From: Poseidonibacter lekithochrous
GTDB taxonomy: Bacteria; Campylobacterota; Campylobacteria; Campylobacterales; Arcobacteraceae
Assembly: GCF_018861145.1 (NCBI RefSeq)
Contig: NZ_JAHKQT010000038.1
Coordinates: 51,198-115,197 of the forward strand
Length of the DNA stretch: 64,000 nucleotides
Direction of reading: 5' to 3'
The stretch's first letter is position 1. Every line of letters starts with the position of its first letter. A program made the position numbers and the translations under genes. Shown one piece after another: positions 27,892-36,986 of this stretch. The notes beneath the pieces were generated by a model. It made no database searches and was not told the origin of the DNA. It was given only the letters and a program-made list of their open reading frames with translations.

Positions 27892-28983
27892 ATGTTTATA
27901 GATAATGCTAGATTTAATGTTTCATCAGGAAAAGGTGGACAAGGTTGTGCCTCTTTTAGAAGAGAGAAGTTTGTTGTAAAAGGTGGACCAGATGGTGGTG
28001 ATGGTGGAAAAGGTGGAGATGTTTACTTTGTTGTAGATTCTAACACTGATACATTATCAAACTATAAGGGTAGAAAAGTATTTAAAGCTGAGCCTGGAAA
28101 ACAAGGAATGGGTTCTAGAATGACTGGAAAGTCTGCTGAACCTTTAGTATTAGTTGTTCCACCTGGAACTCAAGTTATAGATGATGATACAGGTGATATT
28201 CTATTTGATTTAGTAACAGAAGGTGAAAAGGTAAAGATTTTAGAAGGTGGAAAAGGTGGACTAGGAAATGTTCACTTTAAAAATTCTAGGAATCAAAGAC
28301 CAACATATTTTCAACCAGGACTTCCAGGTCTTAGTAAAAATATTAGATTAGAACTTAAGTTAATTGCAGATGTTGGATTAGTTGGATATCCAAATGTTGG
28401 TAAATCAACATTGATTTCAACTACATCAAATGCAAATCCAGAAATTGCAAATTATGAATTTACTACTTTAACTCCTAAATTAGGTGTTGTTGAAGTTGGT
28501 GATTATAACTCATTTGTAATGGCAGATATTCCAGGAATTATTGATGGAGCTGCAGATGGTAGAGGTTTAGGTTTAGAATTTTTAAAGCATATTGAAAGAA
28601 CAAAAACTCTTTTATTTATGATTGATGTGGCAAATCATAGAACAATGATTGATCAATATAATGTTTTAAAAGAAGAAGTTGCAAAATTCTCAACTGAATT
28701 ATCAGGAAGAAATTATGCAATTGCATTAAGTAAAATTGATGGATATTATGGTGAAGATTTAGAATCAGATATTAAACAATTTATTATTGATATTGGTTTA
28801 GAATGTTCTAGTTCTAATGAGTTTGGTTTTGATAAAGAATACCCATATTATGTACAAGATTTAACTTATTCTAGATTTGACAATAGTAAACCATTTTTTG
28901 TATTACCAATTTCATCAGTTACAAGAAAAAATACAAAATCAATTACTTTTGCACTTTATAATTTATTAGATCAAAATAAATGA
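27892..28983 (+). CDS. obgE: Obg GTPase
   Basis: An essential ribosome-assembly and stress GTPase. The glycine-rich Obg fold fills residues 1-158 ([29 protein letters not shown]). A G domain follows with GYPNVGKS, the DIPG switch and a KID segment in the NKxD position. At 363 residues it lacks a long C-terminal extension. The stop overlaps proB by four bases. Confidence 0.96.
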   Translation: MFIDNARFNVSSGKGGQGCASFRREKFVVKGGPDGGDGGKGGDVYFVVDSNTDTLSNYKGRKVFKAEPGKQGMGSRMTGKSAEPLVLVVPPGTQVIDDDTGDILFDLVTEGEKVKILEGGKGGLGNVHFKNSRNQRPTYFQPGLPGLSKNIRLELKLIADVGLVGYPNVGKSTLISTTSNANPEIANYEFTTLTPKLGVVEVGDYNSFVMADIPGIIDGAADGRGLGLEFLKHIERTKTLLFMIDVANHRTMIDQYNVLKEEVAKFSTELSGRNYAIALSKIDGYYGEDLESDIKQFIIDIGLECSSSNEFGFDKEYPYYVQDLTYSRFDNSKPFFVLPISSVTRKNTKSITFALYNLLDQNK

Positions 28984-29750
28984 AACGTTTAGTTATAAAA
29001 GTTGGTAGCGCTGTATTAAGAGAAGATACAACATTAGCTATTAATAGATTAAATAATTTGGTCGATTTTATAGCTAAGTTAAAAGAAGAAAAAAATCTTC
29101 AAGTAATTTTAGTATCTTCAGGTGCGGTTGCAGCTGGAAATACTGTATTAAATCTAGATAGAAAAGAAATTCTAAATAGACAAGCATTAGCTGCTATTGG
29201 TCAACCATTACTTATGAAGTATTATAAAAAAAGATTTGCTCAACATGATATGAAATGTGCTCAAATGCTTTTAGTTGCTGAAGATTTTGATTCAAGAAAG
29301 AGATCTGAAAATGCACGAGCTGTAATGGAAATATTATTACAAAACAATATTGTACCTATTATAAATGAGAATGATGTTATTGCAAATGAAGAACTTTTAT
29401 TTGGGGATAATGATCAGTTAGGAGCGCATGCTGCTTACTTTTTTAATGCAGATATGTTAGCAATATTAAGTGATATTGATGGTTTTTATGATTCAAACCC
29501 TCATGAAAATCCTGATGCAAAAATATTAAAAATTGTTAATTCTATTGATGAAGAAGAGTTACAAATGAAGCATACTCCAAACTCAGAGTTTGCAACAGGT
29601 GGAATTGTTACAAAATTAAAAGCTGCAAACTTCTTAATAAAAAGAAATAAAAAGATGTACTTAACATCAGGTTTTGATTTAAAAAATGCCTATGATTATT
29701 TACTTTATGATAATCATAATAGTGGAACAATTTTTCAAAAAGAAAAATAA
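28980..29750 (+). CDS. proB: Glutamate 5-kinase without PUA domain
   Basis: Phosphorylates glutamate in the first step of proline synthesis. It is an amino-acid-kinase fold of 256 residues with [34 protein letters not shown] and the C-terminal [11 protein letters not shown]. The PUA domain found in E. coli ProB is absent, so it is the short form typical of this phylum. proA is not adjacent. It overlaps obgE by four bases; fmt follows 16 bases later. Confidence 0.95.
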   Translation: MKRLVIKVGSAVLREDTTLAINRLNNLVDFIAKLKEEKNLQVILVSSGAVAAGNTVLNLDRKEILNRQALAAIGQPLLMKYYKKRFAQHDMKCAQMLLVAEDFDSRKRSENARAVMEILLQNNIVPIINENDVIANEELLFGDNDQLGAHAAYFFNADMLAILSDIDGFYDSNPHENPDAKILKIVNSIDEEELQMKHTPNSEFATGGIVTKLKAANFLIKRNKKMYLTSGFDLKNAYDYLLYDNHNSGTIFQKEK

Positions 29751-29766
29751 ATTTTAAGGAAGATTA

Positions 29767-30687
29767 ATGAGTAAAAGAATACTTTTTATGGGAACACCAG
29801 ATTATGCGACTAGGATATTTAAAGAGTTAAATAAAAGTTCTTATGATGTAATTGGTCTTTTTACTCAACCTGATAAACCTGTTGGAAGAAAACAAATTTT
29901 AACAGCTCCTCATATTAAACAGTTTTGTATAGATGAAAACATAGCTACTCCTATTTTTCAACCAGAAAAATTAAGAGGAAATACTCAAGCTGTTGAAGAA
30001 ATAAAAAATTTAAAACCAGATTTTATAATTGTAGCAGCATATGGTCAAATATTACCAAAGGAAATTTTAGATATTGCTCCTTGTATAAATCTTCATGCTT
30101 CTCTTTTACCAAAATATAGAGGTGCAAGTCCAATTCAAGAATCACTTTTAAATGATGATTATTTTACAGGTGTAACTTCTATGTTTATGGAAGAGGGTTT
30201 AGATTCAGGAGATATTTTAGGTTTACAATATTTAAAAATTACTCCTAACATGGAAGTTGATGTAGCTTTTGATAAACTATCTGATATTGCAGCAACTTTA
30301 ACTATTACAACATTGGATAATTTTAATAATATTAAACCACTAAAACAAAATGAAGCGGAAGTTAGTTTTTGTAAAAAGATTAAAAAAGAAGATGGCTTAG
30401 TGGACTTTTCTTCTGCAAAAAAACTTTTTTTGAAATACAAAGCATATTCATACTGGCCTGGGATTTTTTTAGCATCAAGTTTAAAGCTAAAAGATGTGGA
30501 ATTTATTGAGAATGAATCAGAAAATAATGAAGGTACTATTTTAGCAATTGAAAATGATTGTGTATTAATTGGCTGTAAAAAAGGTAGTTTAAAAATAAAA
30601 ACTATTCAAGCTCCTTCAAAAAAAGCTATAAGTTCTGTTGATTATTTAAGAGGACAAAGATTAGAAAAAGGTGATACTTTAAAATAA
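29767..30687 (+). CDS. fmt: Methionyl-tRNA formyltransferase
   Basis: Formylates initiator Met-tRNA using 10-formyltetrahydrofolate. The N-terminal formyltransferase domain contains RILFMGTPDYATRIF and the catalytic INLHASLLPKYRGASPIQ region. A C-terminal OB-like domain includes SYWPGIF and the GSLKIKTIQAPSKK segment. It has 306 residues. It is the last gene before the kinase and transporter that interrupt the order fmt-birA known from Campylobacter. Confidence 0.96.
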   Translation: MSKRILFMGTPDYATRIFKELNKSSYDVIGLFTQPDKPVGRKQILTAPHIKQFCIDENIATPIFQPEKLRGNTQAVEEIKNLKPDFIIVAAYGQILPKEILDIAPCINLHASLLPKYRGASPIQESLLNDDYFTGVTSMFMEEGLDSGDILGLQYLKITPNMEVDVAFDKLSDIAATLTITTLDNFNNIKPLKQNEAEVSFCKKIKKEDGLVDFSSAKKLFLKYKAYSYWPGIFLASSLKLKDVEFIENESENNEGTILAIENDCVLIGCKKGSLKIKTIQAPSKKAISSVDYLRGQRLEKGDTLK

Positions 30688-30729
30688 TTTCTGCTACTAT
30701 GAATAAAATAATTAATTAAGTAGAGGATT

Positions 30730-32103
30730 ATGGATACAGAGGATTTAAAACATATCTATGATGTTAGTTTATTTAATATAAGTGATTTAGATGTTTTACT
30801 TCATGAAATATTAAAATATACTAGAGAATTATTAAAAGCTGAAGCTGGAACTATATATATAAAACAGCAAGAATTTTTAAAGTTTCATGTTTTTCAAAAT
30901 GATGCTTTATCATATGAAAATATTTATAAATTCTATCATTCTTCAAATGAATACAAATTACCACTTGATAAAAAAGATAAGTATTTAGCTGTTGATTCTT
31001 TTTTAACAAAGAAAATCATCATGATTGATGATATATATTCTGCATCAGAGTATGATTTCTTAGGTGCAAAAGAGTTTGATAAAAAATTTAATTATAAAAC
31101 ACACTCAACTATCTCTGTTCCCTTAGTTCATCCAATTACAAAGAAAGTATTAGGTGTTGTTCAATTACTTAATAAAAAAGAAAATGATAAATATTCAGTC
31201 TTTACTAAAAAAGATAAAGATGTTATCTCAATGATTAGCTCTTTTATCTCTCTTTCTATCTCAAAAGCACAAGATGATGTTTTAAAATTACAGGAATTAA
31301 ATAATCAGCTTATAAAAGCAAATGAAGATCTAGAAATAAAGATTGAAGATAAAATTAAAGAAGATCAAAATAAATCTGCTATCATCTTTCACCAATCAAA
31401 AATGGCATCAATGGGCGAAATGATTGGTAATATTGCTCATCAATGGAGACAGCCTTTAAGTACTATTTCTACACTTGCAAGTGGTGTATGCATTAATTTA
31501 GAAATTCAAAGTGGTAGTAAAGAGAATAATATATCACAATTAAGGCAGATTGTTAAAACAACACAAGAACTATCTAAAACAATTGATGATTTTCGAGATT
31601 TTTATAATGTTAATACAATGGATGAAAATTTTAATGTTTCGCAAGCTATAAAGAAAAGTTTAGAAATTGCAGAAACAGATATGAGTATTAATGATATTAA
31701 TATCATATTAAATTTAGATAATAGTTTATATACATATGGACTTAAAAATGAATTTACACAATGTATTTTAAACTTATTAACCAATGCAAAAAATGCATTA
31801 TTATTAAATATTCCAATGGGTGAAACTAGATATATATTTATTGATCTAGAAGAAAAAAATAAGATAATATCTTTAAAAATAAAAGATAATGCAAAAGGTA
31901 TAGATTCCTCTTTAAAAGAAAATATTTTCGAACAAAGATCTAAAAATAAAGATAATCATGAAGATACTGGAATAAGACTATTTTTAACAAAACTTATTAT
32001 AGAAAAACATATGAAAGGCACTATTAGTGTTGAAAATTCTGATTATTCATACAAAGATAAGAATTATACAGGAGCAGTTTTTACAATTAACCTAGCAGAA
32101 TAA
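30730..32103 (+). CDS. Cytoplasmic GAF-domain histidine kinase with degenerate ATP-lid motif
   Basis: 457 residues with no membrane segment: a GAF sensor domain (about 15-185, with AEAGTIYI and STISVPLVHP ... VLGVVQLLN), a coiled coil, phospho-acceptor NIAHQWRQPL (His237) and a HATPase domain. The N box (NLLTNAKNAL) and G1 (DNAKG) are present. The F-box EPYFTTK of its two paralogues in this window is replaced by FEQRSKNK, and the G2 box GTGIGL reads DTGIRL. ATP binding or turnover may therefore be altered. AGAGGA precedes the ATG. No response regulator is adjacent; the convergent AEC gene begins one base after its stop. Confidence 0.88.
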   Translation: MDTEDLKHIYDVSLFNISDLDVLLHEILKYTRELLKAEAGTIYIKQQEFLKFHVFQNDALSYENIYKFYHSSNEYKLPLDKKDKYLAVDSFLTKKIIMIDDIYSASEYDFLGAKEFDKKFNYKTHSTISVPLVHPITKKVLGVVQLLNKKENDKYSVFTKKDKDVISMISSFISLSISKAQDDVLKLQELNNQLIKANEDLEIKIEDKIKEDQNKSAIIFHQSKMASMGEMIGNIAHQWRQPLSTISTLASGVCINLEIQSGSKENNISQLRQIVKTTQELSKTIDDFRDFYNVNTMDENFNVSQAIKKSLEIAETDMSINDINIILNLDNSLYTYGLKNEFTQCILNLLTNAKNALLLNIPMGETRYIFIDLEEKNKIISLKIKDNAKGIDSSLKENIFEQRSKNKDNHEDTGIRLFLTKLIIEKHMKGTISVENSDYSYKDKNYTGAVFTINLAE

Positions 32104-32104
32104 A

Positions 32105-32998
32105 TCATGCTAAGTAAGTTGTGTAAGCTGTAATTGTAAGTAAACTTAAAAGAACTCCTAAAACTAATGAGTTAATAGCAACTTTTTCATCTAATCCACC
32201 TTTTATTGCTAAAACTGTAGCCATAGTCATAGGAGGCATTGCTACTTCAATAATTGTAACTTTTACCCAAGTTTGATCAATTCCATAAAATACTTGAAAA
32301 CCAATTAACACAATTATTGGAACTATCACCATTTTTAATATCATAGCCATAGAGACTATATGAAACTTTACAAAAATGTGTTTAAGTTCTAATTTCATTC
32401 CTATTGCAATCATAGCAATAGGAACAAGAGTAGCTCCTAATGTTTGACTTGTTAGCATTATAAAATTTGGGATTTCAAAGTTTTTTGCAATTACTGTAAT
32501 AAAAAACATTAAACTAGGTGGAAATAATAAAACACTTTTAAATATAGATTTTGTATCATTTTTTCTTCCACTTCCCCAAGTTATAATAAACATTCCAACA
32601 GAAACTAAAAGTAAAAAAGAACCAAATAAATCATAAATCAAACCGTAAACAATATAGTCTTGACCATAAAAAGCATCTATATATGAAAATCCAATAAAAG
32701 AAGTATTTCCAAAAGTAGACATAATCATAAATGTAGCAAGAAGCAATTTGTTTAACTTCATCATTTTTCCAATAAAGTATGCAAGAGTTAAGTTAAATAA
32801 AATAAAGCCTATAAACATAAGAATAAGACCAAGTATTTTTTCATCTAAAACTAAAGGATATATTTTTGAAAATACAATTGCAGGAAGTGAAAAATATATG
32901 ATAAACTCTATTAGTTGTTTTGAGTTGTCATGATAAACAATCTTAAATAAATATCCTACAAGTAGATACATGGCTATTGGTAAAACTGGATCTAACAT
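32105..32998 (-). CDS. AEC family transporter
   Basis: A membrane transporter of about 297 residues with roughly ten helices and the AEC (auxin efflux carrier-like) pattern: LPIAMYLLVGYLFK at the N-terminus, FSLPAIVFSKI and a C-terminal half containing GATLVPIAMIAIGMKL and AMPPMTMATVLA. Bacterial members export or import small organic acids such as malate; the substrate here is unknown. The ATG at 32998 follows AAGG by five bases. A longer frame to 33130 would overlap birA and lacks homology. It is convergent with the GAF kinase. Confidence 0.88.
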   Translation of the reverse strand: MLDPVLPIAMYLLVGYLFKIVYHDNSKQLIEFIIYFSLPAIVFSKIYPLVLDEKILGLILMFIGFILFNLTLAYFIGKMMKLNKLLLATFMIMSTFGNTSFIGFSYIDAFYGQDYIVYGLIYDLFGSFLLLVSVGMFIITWGSGRKNDTKSIFKSVLLFPPSLMFFITVIAKNFEIPNFIMLTSQTLGATLVPIAMIAIGMKLELKHIFVKFHIVSMAMILKMVIVPIIVLIGFQVFYGIDQTWVKVTIIEVAMPPMTMATVLAIKGGLDEKVAINSLVLGVLLSLLTITAYTTYLA

Positions 32999-33027
32999 AT
33001 TAACCTTTTTAAAATGATTATATTTAA

Positions 33028-33033
33028 TATAAT
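33028..33033 (+). promoter_or_regulatory. -10 element for birA-parA
   Basis: A perfect TATAAT 30 bases before the preferred birA ATG, in the divergent region with the AEC gene. Confidence 0.4.
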
Positions 33034-33062
33034 CTTGTAAAGTTATTATGTATACTCTTATT

Positions 33063-33698
33063 ATGAAAATAATTAAACTAAATGAAGTCAGTTCTACGCA
33101 TACATATTTAAAAGAATATATAAAAAACAATACATATACTGAGAATATATGTATTTGTACTGATTATCAAACAAATGGAATTGGAAGTAGGGGTAATTCT
33201 TGGAGTGGAATTAAAGGCAATCTTTTTTTCTCTTTTGTAATATCAAAAAAAGATTTACCAGATGATCTTTTACTTCAAAGTGCATCAATATATTTCTCAT
33301 ATATATTAAAAGAAGTTTTAAAAGAAAATACTTCAAATGTATGGTTAAAATGGCCAAATGATTTTTACGTAAATGATAAAAAAATTGGCGGAACGATTAC
33401 AACTGTATCAAAAGATTTAATATATTGCGGCATAGGTTTGAATTTAAAAACAGTAAATGATGATTATGGAAAATTAGATATTAAAATCAACTCAAATGAT
33501 ATTTTAAAATGTTACTTTGATAAATTAGAAAGAAAATATTTATGGAAGCAAATCTTTAGTGATTTTAAGGTAGAATTCGAAAATAGTAGAAAATTCAAAG
33601 CAACCGTTGATAATGAAAAAATATCATTAGAAAATGCGATATTAAATAGTGATGGCTCAATAGAAGTAAATAATAAAAAGGTATTTAGTTTAAGATGA
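33063..33698 (+). CDS. birA: Biotin-[acetyl-CoA-carboxylase] ligase
   Basis: Attaches biotin to the carboxylase carrier protein. It has the catalytic GIGSRGNSWSGIKGNLFFS loop, KWPNDFYVNDKKIGG and a small C-terminal domain. The DNA-binding helix-turn-helix of E. coli BirA is missing, so it is an enzyme only and not a biotin repressor. ATG 33063 matches the family N-terminus; ATG 33048 in frame is an alternative, and neither has a strong Shine-Dalgarno site. The stop overlaps parA (ATGA). Confidence 0.92.
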   Translation: MKIIKLNEVSSTHTYLKEYIKNNTYTENICICTDYQTNGIGSRGNSWSGIKGNLFFSFVISKKDLPDDLLLQSASIYFSYILKEVLKENTSNVWLKWPNDFYVNDKKIGGTITTVSKDLIYCGIGLNLKTVNDDYGKLDIKINSNDILKCYFDKLERKYLWKQIFSDFKVEFENSRKFKATVDNEKISLENAILNSDGSIEVNNKKVFSLR

Positions 33699-34471
33699 CA
33701 GAAATTATAGCAATAGCTAATCAAAAAGGTGGAGTAGGTAAAACTACTACTGCTGTTAATTTAAGTGCAGCATTAGCATTAGAAGGTAAAAGAGTATTAT
33801 TAATTGATGCTGATCCTCAAGCTAATGCAACAACATCTTTAGGATTTCATAGGGATACATATGAGTATAATATTTATCATGTAATGCTAGGGACTAAAGA
33901 ATTAAGTGAAATTATCTTAGATTCAGAAATAGAGAATTTAAAAGTAGCACCATCAAATATTGGACTTGTAGGAATTGAAAAAGAGTTTTATAAAAATACT
34001 AAAGAGAGAGAATTAGTCCTAAAAAGAAAAATTGATCCAATTAAAAAAGATTATGATTTTATAATTATTGATTCACCTCCCGCTTTAGGACCCATTACAA
34101 TAAATACTTTAAGCGCTTCAAATTCTGTACTTATTCCAATTCAATGTGAATTTTTTGCACTTGAAGGTTTAGCACAGTTATTAAGTACGATTAAATTAGT
34201 CAAGCAGACAATAAATAAGACTTTACAAATTAGAGGTTTTCTTCCTACTATGTACTCTTCTCAGAATAATTTATCAAAACAAGTGTTTGCAGATTTAGCA
34301 CAGCATTTTGAGAGTAAATTATTCAAAGTTGATGATAGCTCATATGTAGTGATTCCACGAAATATAAAACTAGCTGAAAGCCCTAGTTTTGGAAAACCAA
34401 TTATGTTATATGATGCAAGTGCTAGTGGTACTAAAGCATATACAAATCTTGCTCGTGCAATTACTGCATAA
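33695..34471 (+). CDS. parA: ParA/Soj chromosome partition ATPase
   Basis: A 258-residue deviant-Walker ATPase acting with ParB in chromosome segregation. IAIANQKGGVGKTTTAVNLSAAL carries the signature lysine, with LLIDADPQAN and IIIDSPPALG following. It is the small chromosomal form without an N-terminal regulatory helix-turn-helix. It overlaps birA by four bases; parB follows 33 bases later. Confidence 0.96.
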   Translation: MTEIIAIANQKGGVGKTTTAVNLSAALALEGKRVLLIDADPQANATTSLGFHRDTYEYNIYHVMLGTKELSEIILDSEIENLKVAPSNIGLVGIEKEFYKNTKERELVLKRKIDPIKKDYDFIIIDSPPALGPITINTLSASNSVLIPIQCEFFALEGLAQLLSTIKLVKQTINKTLQIRGFLPTMYSSQNNLSKQVFADLAQHFESKLFKVDDSSYVVIPRNIKLAESPSFGKPIMLYDASASGTKAYTNLARAITA

Positions 34472-34504
34472 CTTTATAAAATTATATTATAACTAGGAAA
34501 ACTT

Positions 34505-35362
34505 ATGGCATTAGGTAGAGGATTAGGAGAATTATTAGGAGAAGTAGAATCAGCATATGAGAGTAATAATACTCATGATTATGCTTCAAAAGTAGTCGAT
34601 TTAGATATCTCATTAATTCAAGCAAACCCAAATCAACCAAGAAAAATTTTTGATGAAGAGAAACTTGAAGAATTAAGTTTATCTATTAAAGAACATGGTT
34701 TATTACAGCCAATAACAGTAATACAAAATGAAGATGATACTTTTACATTAGTTTCAGGAGAAAGAAGACTAAGAGCACATAAATTAGCAAAAGAAGAAAC
34801 TATTAAATCTATTGTCTTGGATATTGATGCTTTTAAGTTAAGAGAATATGCATTAATTGAAAATATTCAAAGAGATGATTTAAATATTGTAGAATTAGCA
34901 TATTCATATGCACAATTAATCAATGAACACAATATTACTCATGAAGAATTATCAAAAAAAGTATTTAAAAGTAGAACATCAATTACAAATACTTTAAGAT
35001 TGTTACAATTAAGCTCATATGCTCAACAACTTTTAGCAAGTAACAAAATTAGTGCAGGTCATGCTAAAATTATGTTAGGTTTAAGTGATAATGAACAGAA
35101 AATGGTTTGTGATTCTATAATTGGACAAAAACTGTCTGTTAGAGAGACAGAAAAGCTTGTAAAAGAGTTAAAATCTAAAAACAATCCAAGTCCTAAAAAA
35201 CAGAAGAATAAAGCGAATTTTGATTTTAAACCCTTATCAAATGTTTTATCAAAATTTGAAGCAAATGGCCTTAAAGCCAAGGCTGAAAAGAATTATTTTA
35301 AAATTGAAATCAACTCTCAAGAAGATATTGAAAAAATTTCTTCTTACTTTAAGTTACAATAG
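34505..35362 (+). CDS. parB: ParB/Spo0J chromosome partition protein
   Basis: A 285-residue CTP-dependent DNA clamp that loads at parS. The N-terminal GLGELLGE helix contacts ParA. The ParB/Srx core holds NPNQPRKIFDEE and SGERRLRAHKLA, then ENIQRDDLNIVELA. A helix-turn-helix follows (SRTSITNTLRLLQL), then a basic linker and a C-terminal dimerisation domain. No parS site was recognised in the window. Confidence 0.96.
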   Translation: MALGRGLGELLGEVESAYESNNTHDYASKVVDLDISLIQANPNQPRKIFDEEKLEELSLSIKEHGLLQPITVIQNEDDTFTLVSGERRLRAHKLAKEETIKSIVLDIDAFKLREYALIENIQRDDLNIVELAYSYAQLINEHNITHEELSKKVFKSRTSITNTLRLLQLSSYAQQLLASNKISAGHAKIMLGLSDNEQKMVCDSIIGQKLSVRETEKLVKELKSKNNPSPKKQKNKANFDFKPLSNVLSKFEANGLKAKAEKNYFKIEINSQEDIEKISSYFKLQ

Positions 35363-35440
35363 TAACAAAAACTAAAAATTTATACTTTAATTTTTTCCTT
35401 TAATATAATTTTATAGTTAACTTTGCTAAAATAATAGAGT

Positions 35441-35455
35441 TTTAGTTAAACTAAA
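35441..35455 (+). promoter_or_regulatory. Palindrome upstream of the ATP synthase operon
   Basis: TTTAGTT-A-AACTAAA is a perfect palindrome 24 bases before the atpF' start, between a TAAAAT-like -10 candidate and GGAGGA. It may be an operator or a short leader hairpin. Confidence 0.35.
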
Positions 35456-35478
35456 CTGTAAAAAATATGGAGGAATGA

Positions 35479-35901
35479 ATGTTAGACATAAGTCCTGTAT
35501 TATTGCTTAGCTCTGGTGTTATCTTTCTTTTAGTTCTTGCTAGACTAAACAGTTGTCTATTCAACCCATTACTTAAGCATATGGATGATAGAACAGCTTC
35601 TATTTCGAAAGATTTAGAAGATGCGAAATCAAACGGTGCAAATGTTGATGGAATGATTGCAGAAGCAAACAATGTGATTGCTGAAGCAAAAAAAGAAGCA
35701 GCTGCTATTAGAGAACAAGCCTATAAGGAAGCCAAAGAGAGCGCTGATGCAAAACTTGCAAGTGCTAAATCTAATTTAGAAGCAAAGTCTTCGGAATTTG
35801 CTAAAAACTTACAAGATGAAACTAAAGCTCTAAGAGATTCTTTAGTATCTTCTATGCCTCAATTTAATGAGAGCCTAAAAGCTAATCTTAGCTCAATTTA
35901 A
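35479..35901 (+). CDS. atpF': ATP synthase subunit b'
   Basis: A 140-residue peripheral-stalk subunit: an N-terminal membrane helix (PVLLLSSGVIFLLVLARLNS) followed by one long alanine/lysine/glutamate-rich helix. It pairs with the b subunit encoded next, so the stalk is a b/b' heterodimer. It has a strong GGAGGA site and heads the operon. Subunits a and c are not in the window, as expected where F0 genes are dispersed. Confidence 0.93.
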   Translation: MLDISPVLLLSSGVIFLLVLARLNSCLFNPLLKHMDDRTASISKDLEDAKSNGANVDGMIAEANNVIAEAKKEAAAIREQAYKEAKESADAKLASAKSNLEAKSSEFAKNLQDETKALRDSLVSSMPQFNESLKANLSSI

Positions 35902-35916
35902 AAGGGAAGTGGAAAT

Positions 35917-36432
35917 ATGAACAGAATTTTATTACTTGGATTAGCTTTAGCTCCTGTTGCATTATTTGCAAGTAGCGAAGGTGCGGTTGAAACAGATATT
36001 GTTCAAAGAACCGTTAACTTTATTATATTTGCTGGAATTTTATGGTATTTAATTGCTGATAAAATTAAAGCATTTTTTGCTGATAGAACTTTATCTATTC
36101 AAGCAGAACTTGACAAAGTACAAGATACTTTAAAAGCTTCTGAAGATAAAGTAAATGAAGCCAAAAAACAACTTGAAGATGCAAATAAAATTGCAGCTGA
36201 AATTGTTGAAAACGCAAAAGCTGATATTGATTCTGTTAAAGAAAAAGTATCATTAGCTGTAACTGCTGATATTAATAATCTAGAAAAAAATCTAGAGGAA
36301 ATGATTAAAGTAGAAACATCAAAAGCTAAAAAAGAAGTTGTTGCAGAAATTCTTGAAGAGTTATTAAAATCTGACAATATCAAATTATCTCAAGATGAGT
36401 TAGTTAATATTGTTTTAAAGAAGGTAGCTTAA
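35917..36432 (+). CDS. atpF: ATP synthase subunit b
   Basis: A 171-residue stalk subunit. A signal-like hydrophobic N-terminus (LLLGLALAPVALFASSEG) precedes the membrane helix (FIIFAGILWYLIADKIKAFF), followed by a long coiled helix. The apparent N-terminal signal peptide is seen in b subunits of this phylum. atpH follows one base after its stop. Confidence 0.94.
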   Translation: MNRILLLGLALAPVALFASSEGAVETDIVQRTVNFIIFAGILWYLIADKIKAFFADRTLSIQAELDKVQDTLKASEDKVNEAKKQLEDANKIAAEIVENAKADIDSVKEKVSLAVTADINNLEKNLEEMIKVETSKAKKEVVAEILEELLKSDNIKLSQDELVNIVLKKVA

Positions 36433-36433
36433 T

Positions 36434-36964
36434 ATGAATGATTTAGTAGCAAAAAAATATGTTAAAGCATTAGTTGATGGAAGAGATATTAAAGATATTA
36501 CTGTTGTAAATGATAATCTTAATAGTATTTCTTCAGCATTCACTGATGATAAATTTAACTCTATTATATCTTCTCCTGAAGTAAGTGATAGCAAAAAAGT
36601 TGAATTAGTACTTTCATTAGTGAAAAAAGCTGATAAAACTTTAACAAACTTTGTTAAATTACTTGGTGAAAAAAGAAGATTAGAGATATTACCATTTATT
36701 GCAAATGAACTTAATGTTCAAATTGCAAAAATGAATAATACATATGTTGGAGTTGTTTATACAAATGAAGAATTATCGAAAGATTATGTTTCTTCAATTG
36801 AAAAACAATTTAGTAAAAAATTTGATGTTAAATTATCATTATCGCAAAATGTTTGTGATTATGATGGTATCAAAGTAGATATTGATGGATTAGGTGTTGA
36901 AATTTCTTTCTCTAAAGAAAGATTAAAGTCACAAATGATTGATCATATTTTACAAGCAGTTTAG
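36434..36964 (+). CDS. atpH: ATP synthase subunit delta
   Basis: A 176-residue F1 subunit linking the catalytic head to the peripheral stalk. An N-terminal helical bundle contains VAKKYVKALVDG, and the family C-terminus is GVEISFSKERLKSQMIDHI. It lies between atpF and atpA. Confidence 0.94.
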   Translation: MNDLVAKKYVKALVDGRDIKDITVVNDNLNSISSAFTDDKFNSIISSPEVSDSKKVELVLSLVKKADKTLTNFVKLLGEKRRLEILPFIANELNVQIAKMNNTYVGVVYTNEELSKDYVSSIEKQFSKKFDVKLSLSQNVCDYDGIKVDIDGLGVEISFSKERLKSQMIDHILQAV

Positions 36965-36986
36965 AACTTAACAAAGGAGAAATTGA

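Noticed and set aside
32999..33130. N-terminal extension of the AEC transporter
   Set aside because: The extra residues overlap birA and its promoter, and AAGG lies at the right distance before the ATG at 32998.
33695..35478. parS site near parAB
   Set aside because: I looked for a TGTTTCACGTGAAACA-like palindrome near parAB and elsewhere and saw none; the site may differ in this phylum or lie outside the window.
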